Assembly (NCBI GenBank): GCA_026419785.1
Contig: JAODTK010000445.1
Span: 372,001-436,000 of the forward strand
Direction of reading: 5' to 3'
From: Sclerodactyla briareus
Taxonomy: Eukaryota; Echinodermata; Holothuroidea; Dendrochirotida; Sclerodactylidae
DNA length: 64,000 nucleotides
Shown here piece by piece: positions 44,022-55,164 of this stretch; position 1 is the stretch's first letter, and the number at the start of each line of letters is the position of its first letter. The translations under genes were made by a program, and so were the position numbers. The notes beneath the pieces are model-generated. The model was not told the DNA's origin and searched no databases. It saw nothing but the letters and a program-made list of their open reading frames with translations.

Positions 44022-45530
44022 TGGTTTTTCAATTTATTTAAAACAATTTCTCTTTCTATAATATGACAATCTGTGAATGTCGCCCACTGACATGTTTCAC
44101 CCGTCGGCTGGGTCCTTGTATGTGGATGACAAGGGGTGCAGGGGCACTTGAACGGGCTCACCAACTGTCCTGTTTGACAAACCTCCATGGGCGTCGGAGC
44201 TCGGTGAAACGGGTGAGGGGCCTTGCACCTCTCACTCGCAATACACACGCCTTCTTTCCATTGGCAGATGTTGCTTCGTCAGCTTCTGATCTGGGGGCCC
44301 TTTCCACCTCTCGGCTCTGTCTTCTTCGCTGCGATGGGTTGATGGGGGAGAGGGGTCGCTGGACCTCCCTGCCCGCCTCTTGAGATGCTTCCAGTGGCCA
44401 TCATCCTCGGGGTTGACGCCCATCGCCTCAATCGGCACAACTCGGTCGCTCCCGGAGAGGCTTTGGAAGTTCCCCCTCCTCGTCTTCCATCGTCTCGAAC
44501 CGCTCAAAAAAGGGCCTGCGATGTCCGCCTCTACAACCTCCATCGTTGAGGCCCCGGGCTCGGAGTCAGAGTCCTGTGTAGGCCCCAGCACAGTAACTTC
44601 GTGCTAGGGCCCTTCAGGGCGGTGCTCGCCTGCCTGGCCAAGCAATCGTCCCCTCATGACATCCATCGGGGCAGCAGTCCAGGTCGGAGATGTCGCCACC
44701 TTCAGTGTACGCCGCTACAGCGGCCCAATCTGGTGGCGGTCGAACAGGGGCGGACGCCTCGCCTGCCGACCAGCCGGTCCCCCTTCGTTCCAGTCGGTGG
44801 TATTGGTTGAACAGCAGCCCCCGCCGTGACTTGCCTTGGCGTCCTGCGCCGATCTCTTCTCCGCTCTGCCTCTCCAACTGCAGGCTGAGGTTTGTTTGGC
44901 CGGCTCTGGTTGCAAAGGAAAACTGGGCACTTGCTGTGATAGTGCCCCCTTCTCTCAGATCGTGAAGACTGGCTCGTTGCGGCATTCTCTGTCAAAATGT
45001 CCGATCTCCCAACTCGTAACAGGACGGACCTGACAGTCTGACGCCAGGTTGGTCCTTCTTCCACACTTCAAACAGTGCGGGGCTGACCTTGATACCGTAT
45101 CCAGCACGGACGGCCACCTATCATCACGGAGATGGAATGTCCTTCTTGAGGAGTACCTTTATTGCCGGTTGCCGTGAAAAGGGTCGGAAAGTCCCGGTAC
45201 TTCATGAACCTCCAGCGATGACTTTTCCCTAATTTCCAGAATGAAGCGAACGTGATTGCCTCTACTCAATAGGAATGTGAAGGGCTGTAACAATCTAATC
45301 CTCCGTCATATGGCACTGCTGTAAACCGGTCGTCAGCTTCTCCAACTTAGGAAGCAACTTTGCTTCGCTTCTGCAGATCGAAAAGTCACATCAAACTCCT
45401 CCTGTTAGGTTCTTGAACAGCGAGTAGGTCTGGGCCACGTTAACACCTTTCTTTCACAAAGTAGAAAATAGACGCGTTTGCGACACATCTTCGTTACAGC
45501 ACCGACTTCGCGGGATGATAACGTCTCCAT
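44022..45530 (-). pseudogene. LINE ORF1 (zinc-knuckle gag-like protein), frameshifted
   Basis: Minus strand, starting at an ATG at 45530 (METLSSREVGAV) and ending at a stop at 44232. In shifting frames it reads VYFLLCERK, DVTFRSAEAKQ, then VMIGGRPCWIRYQGQPRT and two knuckles: CLKCG..TNLASDC and a second ending GHFDREC. The GRPCWIRYQGQPRT lead-in to CCHC knuckles is characteristic of ORF1 proteins of vertebrate and invertebrate LINEs. A 250-residue hydrophilic, proline/arginine-rich tail follows (44232-44985). ORF1 binds element RNA. At least four frame breaks. Immediately after the stop comes about 150 bp of unique sequence and then the same 3' terminus (GAAAGAGAAATTGTTTTAAA) as the neighbouring LINE, with no reverse transcriptase between. 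Confidence 0.8.
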
Positions 45531-46489
45531 AGCGCTCCCTCCTCACACGAAATCTTAGAAAAAGGCGAAAGATTTATAAGCAAAATGTGCGGAGTGATAT
45601 GTAAGGGCTGAAGACGTGTCGGACTGAATACGACGATGAAATTTTTAAATAAATTGAAACACGCCTATGACCGACCATGGTCGATCCACGTTTTACAGGT
45701 AATGTTTCTTAATAATAATAAAATAACACTATGCTGTGACTTATATAGCGCCTTACAAAAACAATCTCCTTACGACTTAACCCTAGAGGAACTCAACAAA
45801 ACAATTTTCACAACAGCATAGTCTCCGTCATTGCAAGTTGGAAAGAGTTCAGTGATGTTTCCACTCATCCAATTCATTTGTTTTATGCTCCTGCTATTTC
45901 TCCGATCATATGCCCCGACGTTACGGTTACCTTTATGGTATAATGAAGTGTATGTTATGGTGCAAGATCCGGCATCTTCGAGGGTGTTACCCTGTTTTCA
46001 ATACGGTATTTCCCCGACGGGGGGTCCAAGTTCCCCGACGAGCCTCACCTACCCATGCATTTTTTATGTTGTCAATTTTGAACTTTTGTCTCGAGGAAAA
46101 ATGAAATAACTCAACACACCATTGTGGAAGGCATTGTTTACTCAGTCTCTCAGTGGCATTCCACTCAATTTAGGCGCTCTCAGTAAAATACGGAGAGAAA
46201 ATGCCTGAGAATGGATATTTGCGTCCGTGAGAGCACAACCAATTAACACAAAGCAAATAGTGGGAGACGGCATGAAGACCATCCCTCCCAACATAATGAG
46301 AACATTATTTTCCTGCAGTGACATATCGACATATTCATACAACTGTGTTGCCCCTGCCACGGTTGTATATCTGCACTGTGGTAAGGAAAATGGATACGCG
46401 ATCTTTCAACTTGTAAGCGAGGAACACTGCAAATAAGATAAACCCTGACGCGCTCGGCGGCGCGCCGTAAATTTTTTGCTTTCAATATA
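45531..46489. other. No supported gene; repeat fragments
   Basis: CTTATATAGCGCCTT near 45740, a motif frequent in dispersed repeats of marine animals; CCCCGACGGGG and CCCCGACGAG at about 46012-46042. 46227-46436 (plus) is open for 69 codons with four cysteines and contains TTTTCCTGCAG and CTGTG/gtaagg splice-like signals around 62 nt; it is too weak to call. Confidence 0.4.
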
Positions 46490-47290
46490 AGGATTTTTTG
46501 TTTATAAAGAGGTTGGGAACATTTATAACTGTCGGGGCAATAGGCCCTCGTCGGGGTGTGTCAATTTTAACGTACCCACTAAGGCTCCCCGACGAAATTG
46601 GAAAAATTCCCCCGACGGGGAGGGGCAGGCTTCCCCGACGAGGATGCGTGGCCCGCCCGCCCCTCCCCTGGCCCACCCTTGTATCTATCAGGCAGACCCC
46701 ATCTAGTATGACGTCACGTAACGAGCTAGAGCTAATTAATGTAACGTAACTAGAGATACTGCCACACTAACATATTTTAATATTCCTACAAAATGCGAAT
46801 CGTGTCTCCCAAATCGCATGTCCGATTCCTTATCGTCAGTGAGACGCTGTTGGGGCATTAACAGCAACGCCCACACTGACTCTGCTCTCCATGGAGCTCC
46901 AGAAAAGCATGTCCAGGACTTGTTCTAACCTCGATACGCCATTCTAACGAAGGTCCATGGGATTTCCCCAGTACCCTGTCAAGTTGCCAGACTGTCACCA
47001 GTCCGAACATCTTATAGTGGTCTGATGATGTCGTAACTTCATTTTATTTGTGAATTGAGCTGAATGTTTGTAGACAATGGTGGCGCCAGCGGGGGGGGGT
47101 GGGGGGGCAGGGCCGTGCCCCTCCCCACGTCGGGGAAGCCTGCCCCCCCCCCCCGTCCGGGGAATTATTCCCCTCTCGTCTGGGAGCCCCTAGTGTGTAC
47201 GCTGAAATGTACACACCCCGACGAGGGTTCTTTGCCCCGACAGTCATTATTTCCAAAATTCTTTATAGTGAAAATGGGCCTATATTGAAG
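46490..47290. repeat. Inverted pair of GTCGGGG-rich repeats (R7)
   Basis: 46490-46680 holds TTTATAACTGTCGGGGCAAT, CCTCGTCGGGGTGTG and GCTTCCCCGACGAGG. 47068-47290 holds the reverse complement: CGTCGGGGAAGCC, ACACACCCCGACGAGGG, CCCCGACAGTCATTAT. The about 385-bp spacer has no gene. Related CCCCGACG units lie at 23392-23430, 46012-46042, 47690-47720 and 58793-58803. Confidence 0.6.
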
Positions 47291-47979
47291 CTGAAGATTT
47301 TTCGATCCGTAAGTCTCTTCTACAGACTATGAAATCCGGGAATATAAGAAAGGATACACAAGCATTATTATATCTTCAAAATGTCCTCTGCAAGAGATTA
47401 AGGTTATAATTCTTTTTGGGAGATGCTCGTCGTCTGCCGTCTACCACTGTTCTCCTCGTGTCCTAGTGGTGTGCTTTCAACGACGCAGTGCACAGGTATT
47501 TCCTGTGCAGATATCGGGAATACTGACCCTATTCTACTAATAAGGCGCCTGTTGGTGGTAAGCTATTGAAGTAAACATTGCCCTCCACAATGTGTAATTT
47601 CATTTTTTCGTTTTTTTTTTTCCAAACTTCAAGAAAAGTTTCGAAAAATGAAAACATCAAAAATGCAGGTTTTGACTATGGGGTCGTGAGCTCGTCGGGG
47701 AAACTGGCGCCACCACTGGTTGTAAGCTTCCGAAAGAGCCAACACCCTGATCCTTTCGCGAGGGGCGCATCATCTATAGGTTTCCCATATTTTGGTGACC
47801 AAATACAACGATTTTTTGGTGGCCCTGACTTCCAACCCTTGAGATATATCCTAGAGTTTGCACACCTGGAGAGGAACCCCTTCGGAAAAGTGCAGGAAAA
47901 CCATGACTGTCTCAAGGGGCTCCTGCAGATATCTTTGGTGTCAAAATTCGAAATGGGTTGAAATGATGTCAAATAACTA
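47291..47979. other. Unexplained open frames on both strands
   Basis: 47578-47961 (plus, 127 codons) and 47676-48101 (minus, 141 codons) overlap. Presence of CGTCGGGGAAACTGGCGCCA links the region to repeat R7, so neither is accepted as a gene. Confidence 0.4.
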
Positions 47980-48180
47980 AAAAAAAAAATGTTACGTGTA
48001 ATAATCACGGCGGGTGCACGAGGGGATCCCGCCACCTGTCGGGAACAATCCCCCCTTACTGTCTCGTCTTCCAAATCGCATGAATCTCGGTCCAGTGGCA
48101 TCTCAACATCTACCGTTGCTGTAACATCGGGTTTCCGGGGCGCTATTCATTTACTAGTCTATTTTTTCTAATACATTCTA
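47980..48180 (+). repeat. R6-related fragment (3' part)
   Basis: ATAATCACGGCGGGTGC, CACCTGTCGGGAACAATCC, CGGTCCAGTGGCATC and TACCGTTGCTGTAACATCGG resemble 51470-51690 and 56010-56130. Confidence 0.5.
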
Positions 48181-48229
48181 AATATAAAGACACGTACACG
48201 CCGAATTCGATCTTTAGCCTAAAACAATC

Positions 48230-48700
48230 AACCGCGAACGGTGATTGTTTCGTTCAAGCCCACCACTTCAAAATGTGCTGAATTCGAACTCGATATTTGC
48301 AAAGAACTTGGTATTCATCTTCTCATATATTCTTCTCGTAAGACAAACATACTGTGGAAACAAATGGAGAAATGTTTCTGAGGAAATTCGATAGAGACAA
48401 CAAACATCGAATGCAAACATACTACGAGAATCTTTCCCAGCATAATATGACCTATGTACCTTCTTCCTATAAATTAATCATTAAAGATACATGCTGAAAC
48501 AACCTCCACAATGCAGATCATATTCACACACGCCTATGACCAGTGACGCGATCCACTTTTCGACGGGGAAAGTGTGTGTGTGTATTGCACATACTCGTGT
48601 AATAATCAGGGCCGTCGTATCAGCATTGTTCCGAGAGATTTTCGCGCCTGGTCGAGAAGCAATCACATCCTGTCTGTTCAGGCCACGTGACTGGTGAGCT
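48230..48700 (+). repeat. R6 copy 3
   Basis: GTTTCGTTCAAGCCCACCAC, GTGCTGAATTCGAACTCG, AGCATAATATGACC, CACACGCCTATGACC, GATCCACTTTTCGACGGGGA, GTAATAATCAGGGCCGTCG in the same order as 41220-41760. Confidence 0.6.
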
Positions 48701-49809
48701 AATAAAGAAATTGGATTGTCGTTACTTGAGACAGCCTATCGTTTTAATACGCCGACTCGATTGTATACAAAACGATGTAGGAGGAGATGTCCACTAAATA
48801 TAAAGGGAGTGAAGCAGCTCACTGAATGTAATAACTGCATACCCAGCATGTATCGGCGACAATCGAACCAACAGCATCCCGACCAATGACATATCGTGAA
48901 ACCGACAATATCGAAACGACATATCGGTACCGACCCGCGGCACGGTTCATCGCTCCCCCCCGGGCCCCGTTTCCCTTAGCCTGTTGAAACAGGCGTTTTG
49001 CTTTGTTCACCTCGTATCAGCCTCCTCATTATATGTGCATGGTGGCCCTTTAACCAATCGTGGATTTGCCTAAACCAACGGCCTGTGCGACTTTCGTTCT
49101 GCTCGCTGTCGAGCTGTATCATGGGCGGTGCCATTGGGCGGTGCTGACGTCAACTTTTGATTGCGCAATCGTCATATTTTCTTTCACTAAATTACGGGAA
49201 ACGGCCATGTCTGCTGGAAAATTACTTTATTGTCGAATTGTTATTATTTAGACAACCTCCAACCAGTTTCGCATACGTTAGATGATATTCTTTTTTTTAT
49301 TTGCCTATTTGGAAGGCTTCAATATTTTTCTGAACGGTTGCTGGATACCACACAAGCCGCAATCGCCTGCGCATAGCCGAACAGTTGCTTCGCTGCCGGA
49401 GAGGAAATTTAAGGCTTCAAAAGCATCATTCTTCGATAATTCTCATTTTCGGTGTTGTAAAATTTTATGCAAGTCTTTCTGTAAATATTCATGAACTATA
49501 TATTGGGTCGATTTTCCGGCGGAATCTATTCAGGGTGCCCCATCCATATCAACGCCCGTCTGCTACTGATGACTGAATCTACGTCACCTGAATATTAATG
49601 AGCAAAATCCCAATTTTCTGGGATTTGTCAAACGATCCTGCGCGATATGTTGGTGGATATTCGACCGTGTTATATATACTGACGAGCATAGCCCCCTCTA
49701 TTTATTAGGAATGGCTCGCCATATATCGTCCTGCGTTAGCAGGCTACTTGTCCATCAGATGTCTCTGAACGGACCCGACACTACCTCCTCGCGGGATCAC
49801 TACAGGTCT
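48701..49809. other. Intergenic region holding a promoter-like cluster
   Basis: Apart from the cluster at 49054-49152, several short frames (49060-49251, 49282-49494 plus; 48819-49010 minus) are open but unrecognised. Confidence 0.4.
49054..49152 (+). promoter_or_regulatory. Promoter-like cluster: CCAAT, two GC boxes, CRE
   Basis: CCAAT at 49054-49058; GGGCGG at 49123-49128 and 49136-49141; an inverted CCAAT (ATTGG) at 49133-49137 between them; a full palindromic CRE (TGACGTCA) at 49145-49152. Four classical proximal-promoter elements fall within 100 bp, three of them within 30 bp. About 55 bp downstream CGGCCATGTCTGC contains an ATG opening only nine codons. No TATA box. Direction is not fixed by these partly symmetric elements. 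Confidence 0.4.
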
Positions 49810-50030
49810 GAGCCAGGGCGTCAACAGGTGGGGGACGGGGGGACATAATATCAAAGGTCCCCCCCCCACTTTCAGAGTGGGGGGTATATATCGTTGTCTC
49901 CCCCCCCTCCCCACTTCCGACCGTAATGAAAAATAATAGACAACGTGGCCCGATTTCGTATCCCTCTAAACTGATCATTTTGTTGTTGTCTAACCAAACA
50001 ATATCGCCTTGGAAATTGTCTAAGTCTGCC
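49810..50030 (-). repeat. Dispersed repeat R1, copy c (reversed)
   Basis: GGTGGGGGACGGGGGGACAT, facing C and G runs, GGCCCGATTTCG, CTCTAAACTGATC, TTGTCTAACCAAACAATA and GGAAATTGTCTAAGTC are the reverse complement of 130-350. It lacks the hAT-like insertion. Confidence 0.7.
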
Positions 50031-50959
50031 CTTTAAAAGTATAAAAACATCACTAGCTACGTATTATTGTGACATTACTGGTGAGTAGGCGTTGAAATAT
50101 CCTTACACGGTACCGATAACGTGAACTTTATTAGTAGGGCCACAGCGGTCCACAAGGTATATAGGGATCAACACTAGCCACACACTGAATGCTATATTTC
50201 TTAATACACGAAGGTTATAATTCTCTGCTTAAACACGCCGATCGTTCAATATTCATCGAACAGTTCTTCTTTTTCGGGAAGTAAGGCCAGTATCTCTCAC
50301 GCCTACCATAGAATATGATTTCACTGATCTGATATAAGCTAATTTGTGAACTTTCGAGCCAAATATTAACGGAATTGAAATAATTCTTTGTCCCTTTTTT
50401 TCAATTTTTGGGGCCTTCGGATTTTTCGAACGTGAAATGTGGTGCTTGTTGTTACACAAGCCTGCAGCGCGCTGCCAATTCTGTGCAGTTTAACTCTCCA
50501 TTCTTCGAAAACGTCAACCTTTTGGTATTTTCTCGATGTTGGGTGCCCTGCCCTTTTATAGAACATTATAAGAAAACTTTGAGTGATTTTCTTTCTCCCC
50601 AACATTAATCAGATAGCCCTATTTCTGACCACCCAAACCAAAAAACAACAACAAAAACATTCCGTTTAGGGAATTGTCTGGGTGAGTATTGTCCGGGTAA
50701 CGCTCATTTCCGTTGCCCCGTATCCTAATAAGAACCTTTCACCGCCGTGGTCGAAAACCGGGATGCCACATTTCGTGCTACATTGTACATGACAACCTGT
50801 ACTTCCCAGGGCGGTATACACTTTTCCATGCAGTTTTCAAGCCTTCCCATCCCTCCTCCCACACTCCCTTCCCCCCCTAGTATTCAGCGATTGCGCCTTT
50901 TCATTACGACGACTGCCACTATGCTATTTTCTCGTGACCATCGACTGGTCATCACTCGT
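50031..50959. other. No supported gene
   Basis: Overlapping frames on both strands at 50253-50608. A pyrimidine-rich stretch at 50845-50880. Nothing recognised. Confidence 0.4.
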
Positions 50960-51035
50960 CCCTACAAAAAGTGGATTCGAACCCGCTCAAATTGCGATAA
51001 CACAAGGTGCGGGCTCGCCAATTTAATACATAAGC
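50960..51035 (-). repeat. Possible tRNA-derived SINE head (B box)
   Basis: On the minus strand GCGGGTTCGAATCCAC is a perfect pol III B box (GGTTCGAATCC). An A-box-like CAGAGCTTATG lies about 45 bp upstream. No tRNA cloverleaf could be drawn, so a SINE or chance match. Confidence 0.3.
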
Positions 51036-51039
51036 TCTG

Positions 51040-51690
51040 ACTAATTACTGTAGGGAAACAAATCGAGGCGAGTTTAGTAATGAATTTCCAGTACATACAA
51101 CAGGAATCGGATGCAACTCCACGAAATATTTCCTCGTAACGAATACTAGCAACGCGAATAATTTGATGAATAATGAAACAAGTGCCTAAGAACCTTGCCA
51201 CACGGATCAGTGTTTATACAAGCTTATACCAGTCGGACTAATCCACTTTTTGATGGGTAAGTTTGTGTGAGATGGTTCTCTTGTATCTGTATGCTCTGTA
51301 TCTGTTCTGTAGCCTTCACACGTACAAACACCATCGCTGGTTACGCGTGTACTGGGCAACCAGAGCCAAACAAGTCATCAAATGTCAATGGGCTTCAGCC
51401 GAGAGCCACTTCAGATCAATGGCGGCCAGGTTTTGAGTTAAAATAGGGTTACTTGTACGCATATGCTCGGGTAATAATTAGTGGACGGTGCCAGCGGGTG
51501 TTGGGGCCCCTGTCGGAGGACAATCCACTCGCATCCTGTGTTCCGGCACGAGATTATCCAGCCACTGCAAGTCATTTGAGCCCTGTGGCGCTGTAGAGGT
51601 AAAAGACATCGATCCAGGCAACTTCAATAGGCGCACATTAACGATATTGGTACGTGTGATGGCTTCATAAGCGATTTTCCACAGAATCCG
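51040..51690 (+). repeat. R6 copy 4 (rearranged)
   Basis: GGAAACAAATCGAGGCGAGT, AATCGGATGCAA, GTCGGACTAATCCACTTTTT, GATGGGTAAGTTTGTG, then about 170 bp not in other copies, then GCTCGGGTAATAATTAGTGG and GCCCCTGTCGGAGGACAATC. Confidence 0.5.
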
Positions 51691-51879
51691 AACCTATTAT
51701 CGACTACGAGGAGTAGTTCACGCAAGAGCGTTGAGTCTCTGGCACCGAATTCGCATGGCGATCGCCACTGTAGGCCCATGTTCAATTTCTATGGCAAGAT
51801 GACTGCGCCAATCCCGACATAGTATAGCTATCGATATCTTGAACCTTCACCTTGTAATGATCCCGTAAACACTCAAGTG

Positions 51880-52069
51880 TCTAGTCACTCTATTAGTGGA
51901 ACACGAGGATAGTGGGTTGGCAGCAATATAGAAAGAGATGTCAGTCCACTGAGCTCCACTGAACACCCGGGTACTTCGTTTTTGCCACCCCCCCGTCTTG
52001 AAGCACCCCGACTCCCGGAATCGAACATCACTGTACTGTTTAATAAAGCATTCCGTCACTATGGTCTCG
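51880..52069 (-). repeat. tRNA-related SINE
   Basis: Minus-strand reading from 52069: CATAGTGACGGAATGC (A-box-like, compare TAGTGGTYAGAATGC), then ACAGTACAGTGATGTTCGAT with B box GTTCGATTCCGGGA, then GTCGGGGTGCTTC and a body of about 110 bp. Box spacing (about 35 bp) fits tRNA-derived SINEs. No tail of simple repeats was seen. The family is not identified. Confidence 0.55.
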
Positions 52070-52340
52070 TACGAACTTGAAGGTAAAATTATAACAGTTT
52101 CTCCTTAAAGCGAAGTAAGGAGTATACGATACTGATGGTGGCGCCGCGATTGACGCTGAACATGCTGAAGCTGATTCAAAAAGGTAGAATTTGGAGTCTG
52201 TAATAGAACTGTTTTAAAAATAAACAATACCTCTATATGAAGGTGGTTAGTCGGCCCACTCTCATGTAGTGGGGGCAAAATAGGAGGTAACCCACCCCCC
52301 CCACAAAAATAAAAATGGTCTGGCGACCCCTCTGGGTAGA
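52070..52340. other. No feature recognised
   Basis: Unremarkable except a C-run near 52291. Confidence 0.4.
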
Positions 52341-52465
52341 GTTATTATAATATAATGATAAAAATAATAATAATCATACTGATGAAAATAATAAATAAAA
52401 TAATATAATCAATCATAAATAATAAAATAATAATAATACTATAATAATAATACTAATAATATCTA
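52341..52465. repeat. (AAT)n-rich imperfect microsatellite
   Basis: ATAATAATAAT and AAATAATAAA blocks over about 125 bp. Confidence 0.9.
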
Positions 52466-52842
52466 AAACCTTTCCAAGCGCTAAAATCAAAGTCGGTTTG
52501 GCTGTGGACAGCTGCGTCGCGCCATAGTTTTTCCATTTTAGGGTCGCGAAACGTAAGAGTGAGTCCATTGCTAGAACGCAAGGTAATAGAGTGTATGTTA
52601 CCCGAAATGACAGTCATAGCATGCGCCCTACATCCGATGCATTTATACCCAATAACATTTTCTAAAACCTAATTCTGAATTCAACATGAAGCAGTTTTCT
52701 AAACCTACTCGAATTCAACATGTCAAAGAACGGACAATTTCTCAACGATAGTGGTATTGAAATCATAACAAGTTCTACAAAAAGCCTGGTTGCGCTGTTC
52801 TACCGCGGTTGTAGCTCTGAGTTTAAATACCCTCATATCCAT

Positions 52843-53269
52843 ACAGGGCCGGTCACAATATAACGATATCGTGTCGTGCAACGATTCCTATATAATTGGT
52901 TCAGGGCCGATTAATACCGGCCTATTAATATGACGGCTGGCACACCCTGTCACATGAATGAAGGACTGGTTGATTCGCTATTTGCCAAACCCTTCACCGT
53001 GTTGAAAAGCCTTTCCCGGCGTTTTGATACACATATTTCCTATTTAAGCGTTGGCTCAACGATTTATCGTACGACTCTTACCATTTTTCGCTATGACGTC
53101 ATTTAGAATGAGTTTTTTCGAACACTTTTCGATCTTGAGAAGGTATGTGATAAGTACTAGTATCATGAAATTGTTACCGGACACCGACCCTCTCCGTCCT
53201 GGTTTGCCTGAAATCTACAAAGATCGTGTAGCAAACGATAGAAATCGTTTATATGTGGACCGGCCCTTA
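52843..53269. mobile_element. Miniature TIR element, about 427 bp
   Basis: The left end AGGGCCGGTCACAATATAAC continues with GATATCGTGTCGTGCAACG. The right end, read inward on the min­us strand, is AGGGCCGGTCCACATATAAA followed by CGATTTCTATCGTTTGC. TIRs are about 45 bp, imperfect. No target duplication was clear. The frame 53051-53296 lies inside and is not considered a gene. Confidence 0.6.
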
Positions 53270-54269
53270 AAGCAAACTGCTGCAATACCCAAGTGACTGT
53301 GATTGCAGACTTTACCACAGTGTGCATTGTTTTAGGAGACATATTTTCCTAATCTTTTTTAGATTGAAAATCGAGTAGGAACCATGTAAAACCTTGCTAA
53401 TTGCTGATATGTTTCCCCATTTCCATGTTCTCATCAAAAATAACTCCGAGGTTCGCTGACTTGACTTGATCACATCAAGTGATAAAGCCATTACCCAACT
53501 TTGGGGGACCTATTGATGACCGTAGTGAGATGACAGTTAAACAGAATAATAAATTCCGGTTTCGATAGTGTTAAATTCAATTTATGAGAGGAGCCATCCA
53601 ATCTCTAAGGTCAAAAAGGCGATCGCCAAAAAGTTTTTTCTTTTCTTGCCCCTTTTTTCTTTTCGGCCTGGTTGCGCGATCGGTGGTTTCCATTATTCAA
53701 TACCACTCACACTATACACAACCAATAGTCATGCCAGGACCATTGTTCATGGTCAAAACGAACATCCCATATAACAATAAAAATTCCTAAATCCTAAAAG
53801 AAACTGACCATAAAGAGGTTCGGCTCTTATTACAAAAGTCCCTTAATTGCTTTTTTCTTCTTCATGCCCCACTCTTCCTCTCCATGAATACCCAAAGTTT
53901 GAATAATGTTTCGTAAGTCAAACTCACTCTTGGACCCAAAATCCAACTTGAAAGATTCTAAATCCCTAGCAGGCCCGGGTTCTTTCCTTCATTATCATTG
54001 CCTTTATTTTCCAAGCAGCCAGGACTGCCACCCCCCTCTGCCAGGCATCAAACACCCTCCCCCGCCTCCCCCACACACCAACAAATCTATCCCCACGGCA
54101 GCAGTCAAGGAGTTGTTTGGTCCAAAATATTCGTAGGAAAACCTCACATTTGTCCCCAGTCCCAGGCAAGAAGAGAGGAAAGAAAAATGGAGAAAGTATT
54201 TTGAAGGTTCAATCACACCTCATCAATTTGTTTGGGTTAAGAGAGGGTGTGGCTGATGGGAAGATTACC
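53270..54269. other. No supported gene
   Basis: Two frames at 53568-53790 overlap in different phases. A C-rich stretch (CACCCCCC, CCCCGCCTCCCCC) at about 54028-54075. Confidence 0.4.
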
Positions 54270-54965
54270 AGCACAATGTCACAGGAGCTATGGTTTACTC
54301 GTTCCTCAGTGTTTTAGACTACGGATGCTATTATATGTTGTAATTCAATCAAATTCAGACAATTCAAACACATCAGATTAAGACAAGTTACGGACATGCC
54401 TACTGAGTTTGGCGACATTCTCCACCAAGTTGGAAAATTGGAATATATTATGAAAATTAGGAATATAACAATGAGGCTTTAACAGCAATATATAAAAGTG
54501 CACAGGAGCTATGGGTTTAAACAAACTTCGGTCCTCAGTGCTTTAAAGTCTAACAGAAGATAATATATGATGGAATTCAAACAAATCTGAAACAGTCAAA
54601 AACACATCATATCCATAAGAAAATGTTAAAAGGACCCATACCTACTGAGTTGGCAAAATCTTACCGGTACCAAGTTGGAATGGAATATCGTATGTAAATA
54701 GGCACATACAATGACCTCTACGGACCCCAGCTGTACCTTCAAAAATGATCAGAGTCAAAGGTGGATCACATCAACAAGTTTGTGGAAACCACGAACTTTA
54801 AAAAGTGGCATAAAAATGCAAAATTAGACACATTAAATGACCTCCAGTGACCCAACTTCCCTTAAATTCCTCGAGAAAACCTGGTATATCACATCACCAA
54901 GTTTGGTGAAAATCCAACGAACTGAAGAATCGCATGAATTATGCAATTAGGACGATTGAATGAGC
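54270..54965 (+). repeat. Tandem repeat array related to the TGACC family
   Basis: Unit A (54278-54480) and unit B (54503-54720) share CACAGGAGCTATGGTTTA-like, TCCTCAGTGNTTTA, AACACATCA, CCTACTGAGTTTGG and CCAAGTTGGAA. Two shorter units (about 54717-54840 and 54838-54960) share AATGACCTC, CACATCAACAAGTTTG/CACATCACCAAGTTTGG, and GAACTTTAAAAAG/GAACTGAAGAA. The CACCAAGTTTGGTGAAAATC motif is common in marine invertebrate repeats. Confidence 0.65.
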
Positions 54966-55164
54966 ATATTTCAGGCTGATAAAGCTAATGAACAGGTCAT
55001 CTACCTGGTCATCAGGACCAATGCCCAAATACATCACTGTAGCACATACGGTCTTGCGTAATCTTGCTAACGAGCAAACAATAAGTGATGTGCCACTAAG
55101 TTCTCTTCTGAATTTTCATTCAGGCGAAAAAAAATACAACTGCAGTAGATTGAAGACATTCGAT

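Noticed and set aside
44601..44965. Plus-strand frames of 65-91 codons
   Set aside because: Antisense shadows of the GC-rich ORF1 tail on the minus strand.
47578..48101. Overlapping 127- and 141-codon frames on opposite strands
   Set aside because: Contain repeat R7 and R6 sequence; neither strand favoured.
53051..53296. 81-codon plus frame that looks protein-like
   Set aside because: Lies inside the TIR element at 52843-53269, and the opposite strand reads equally well.
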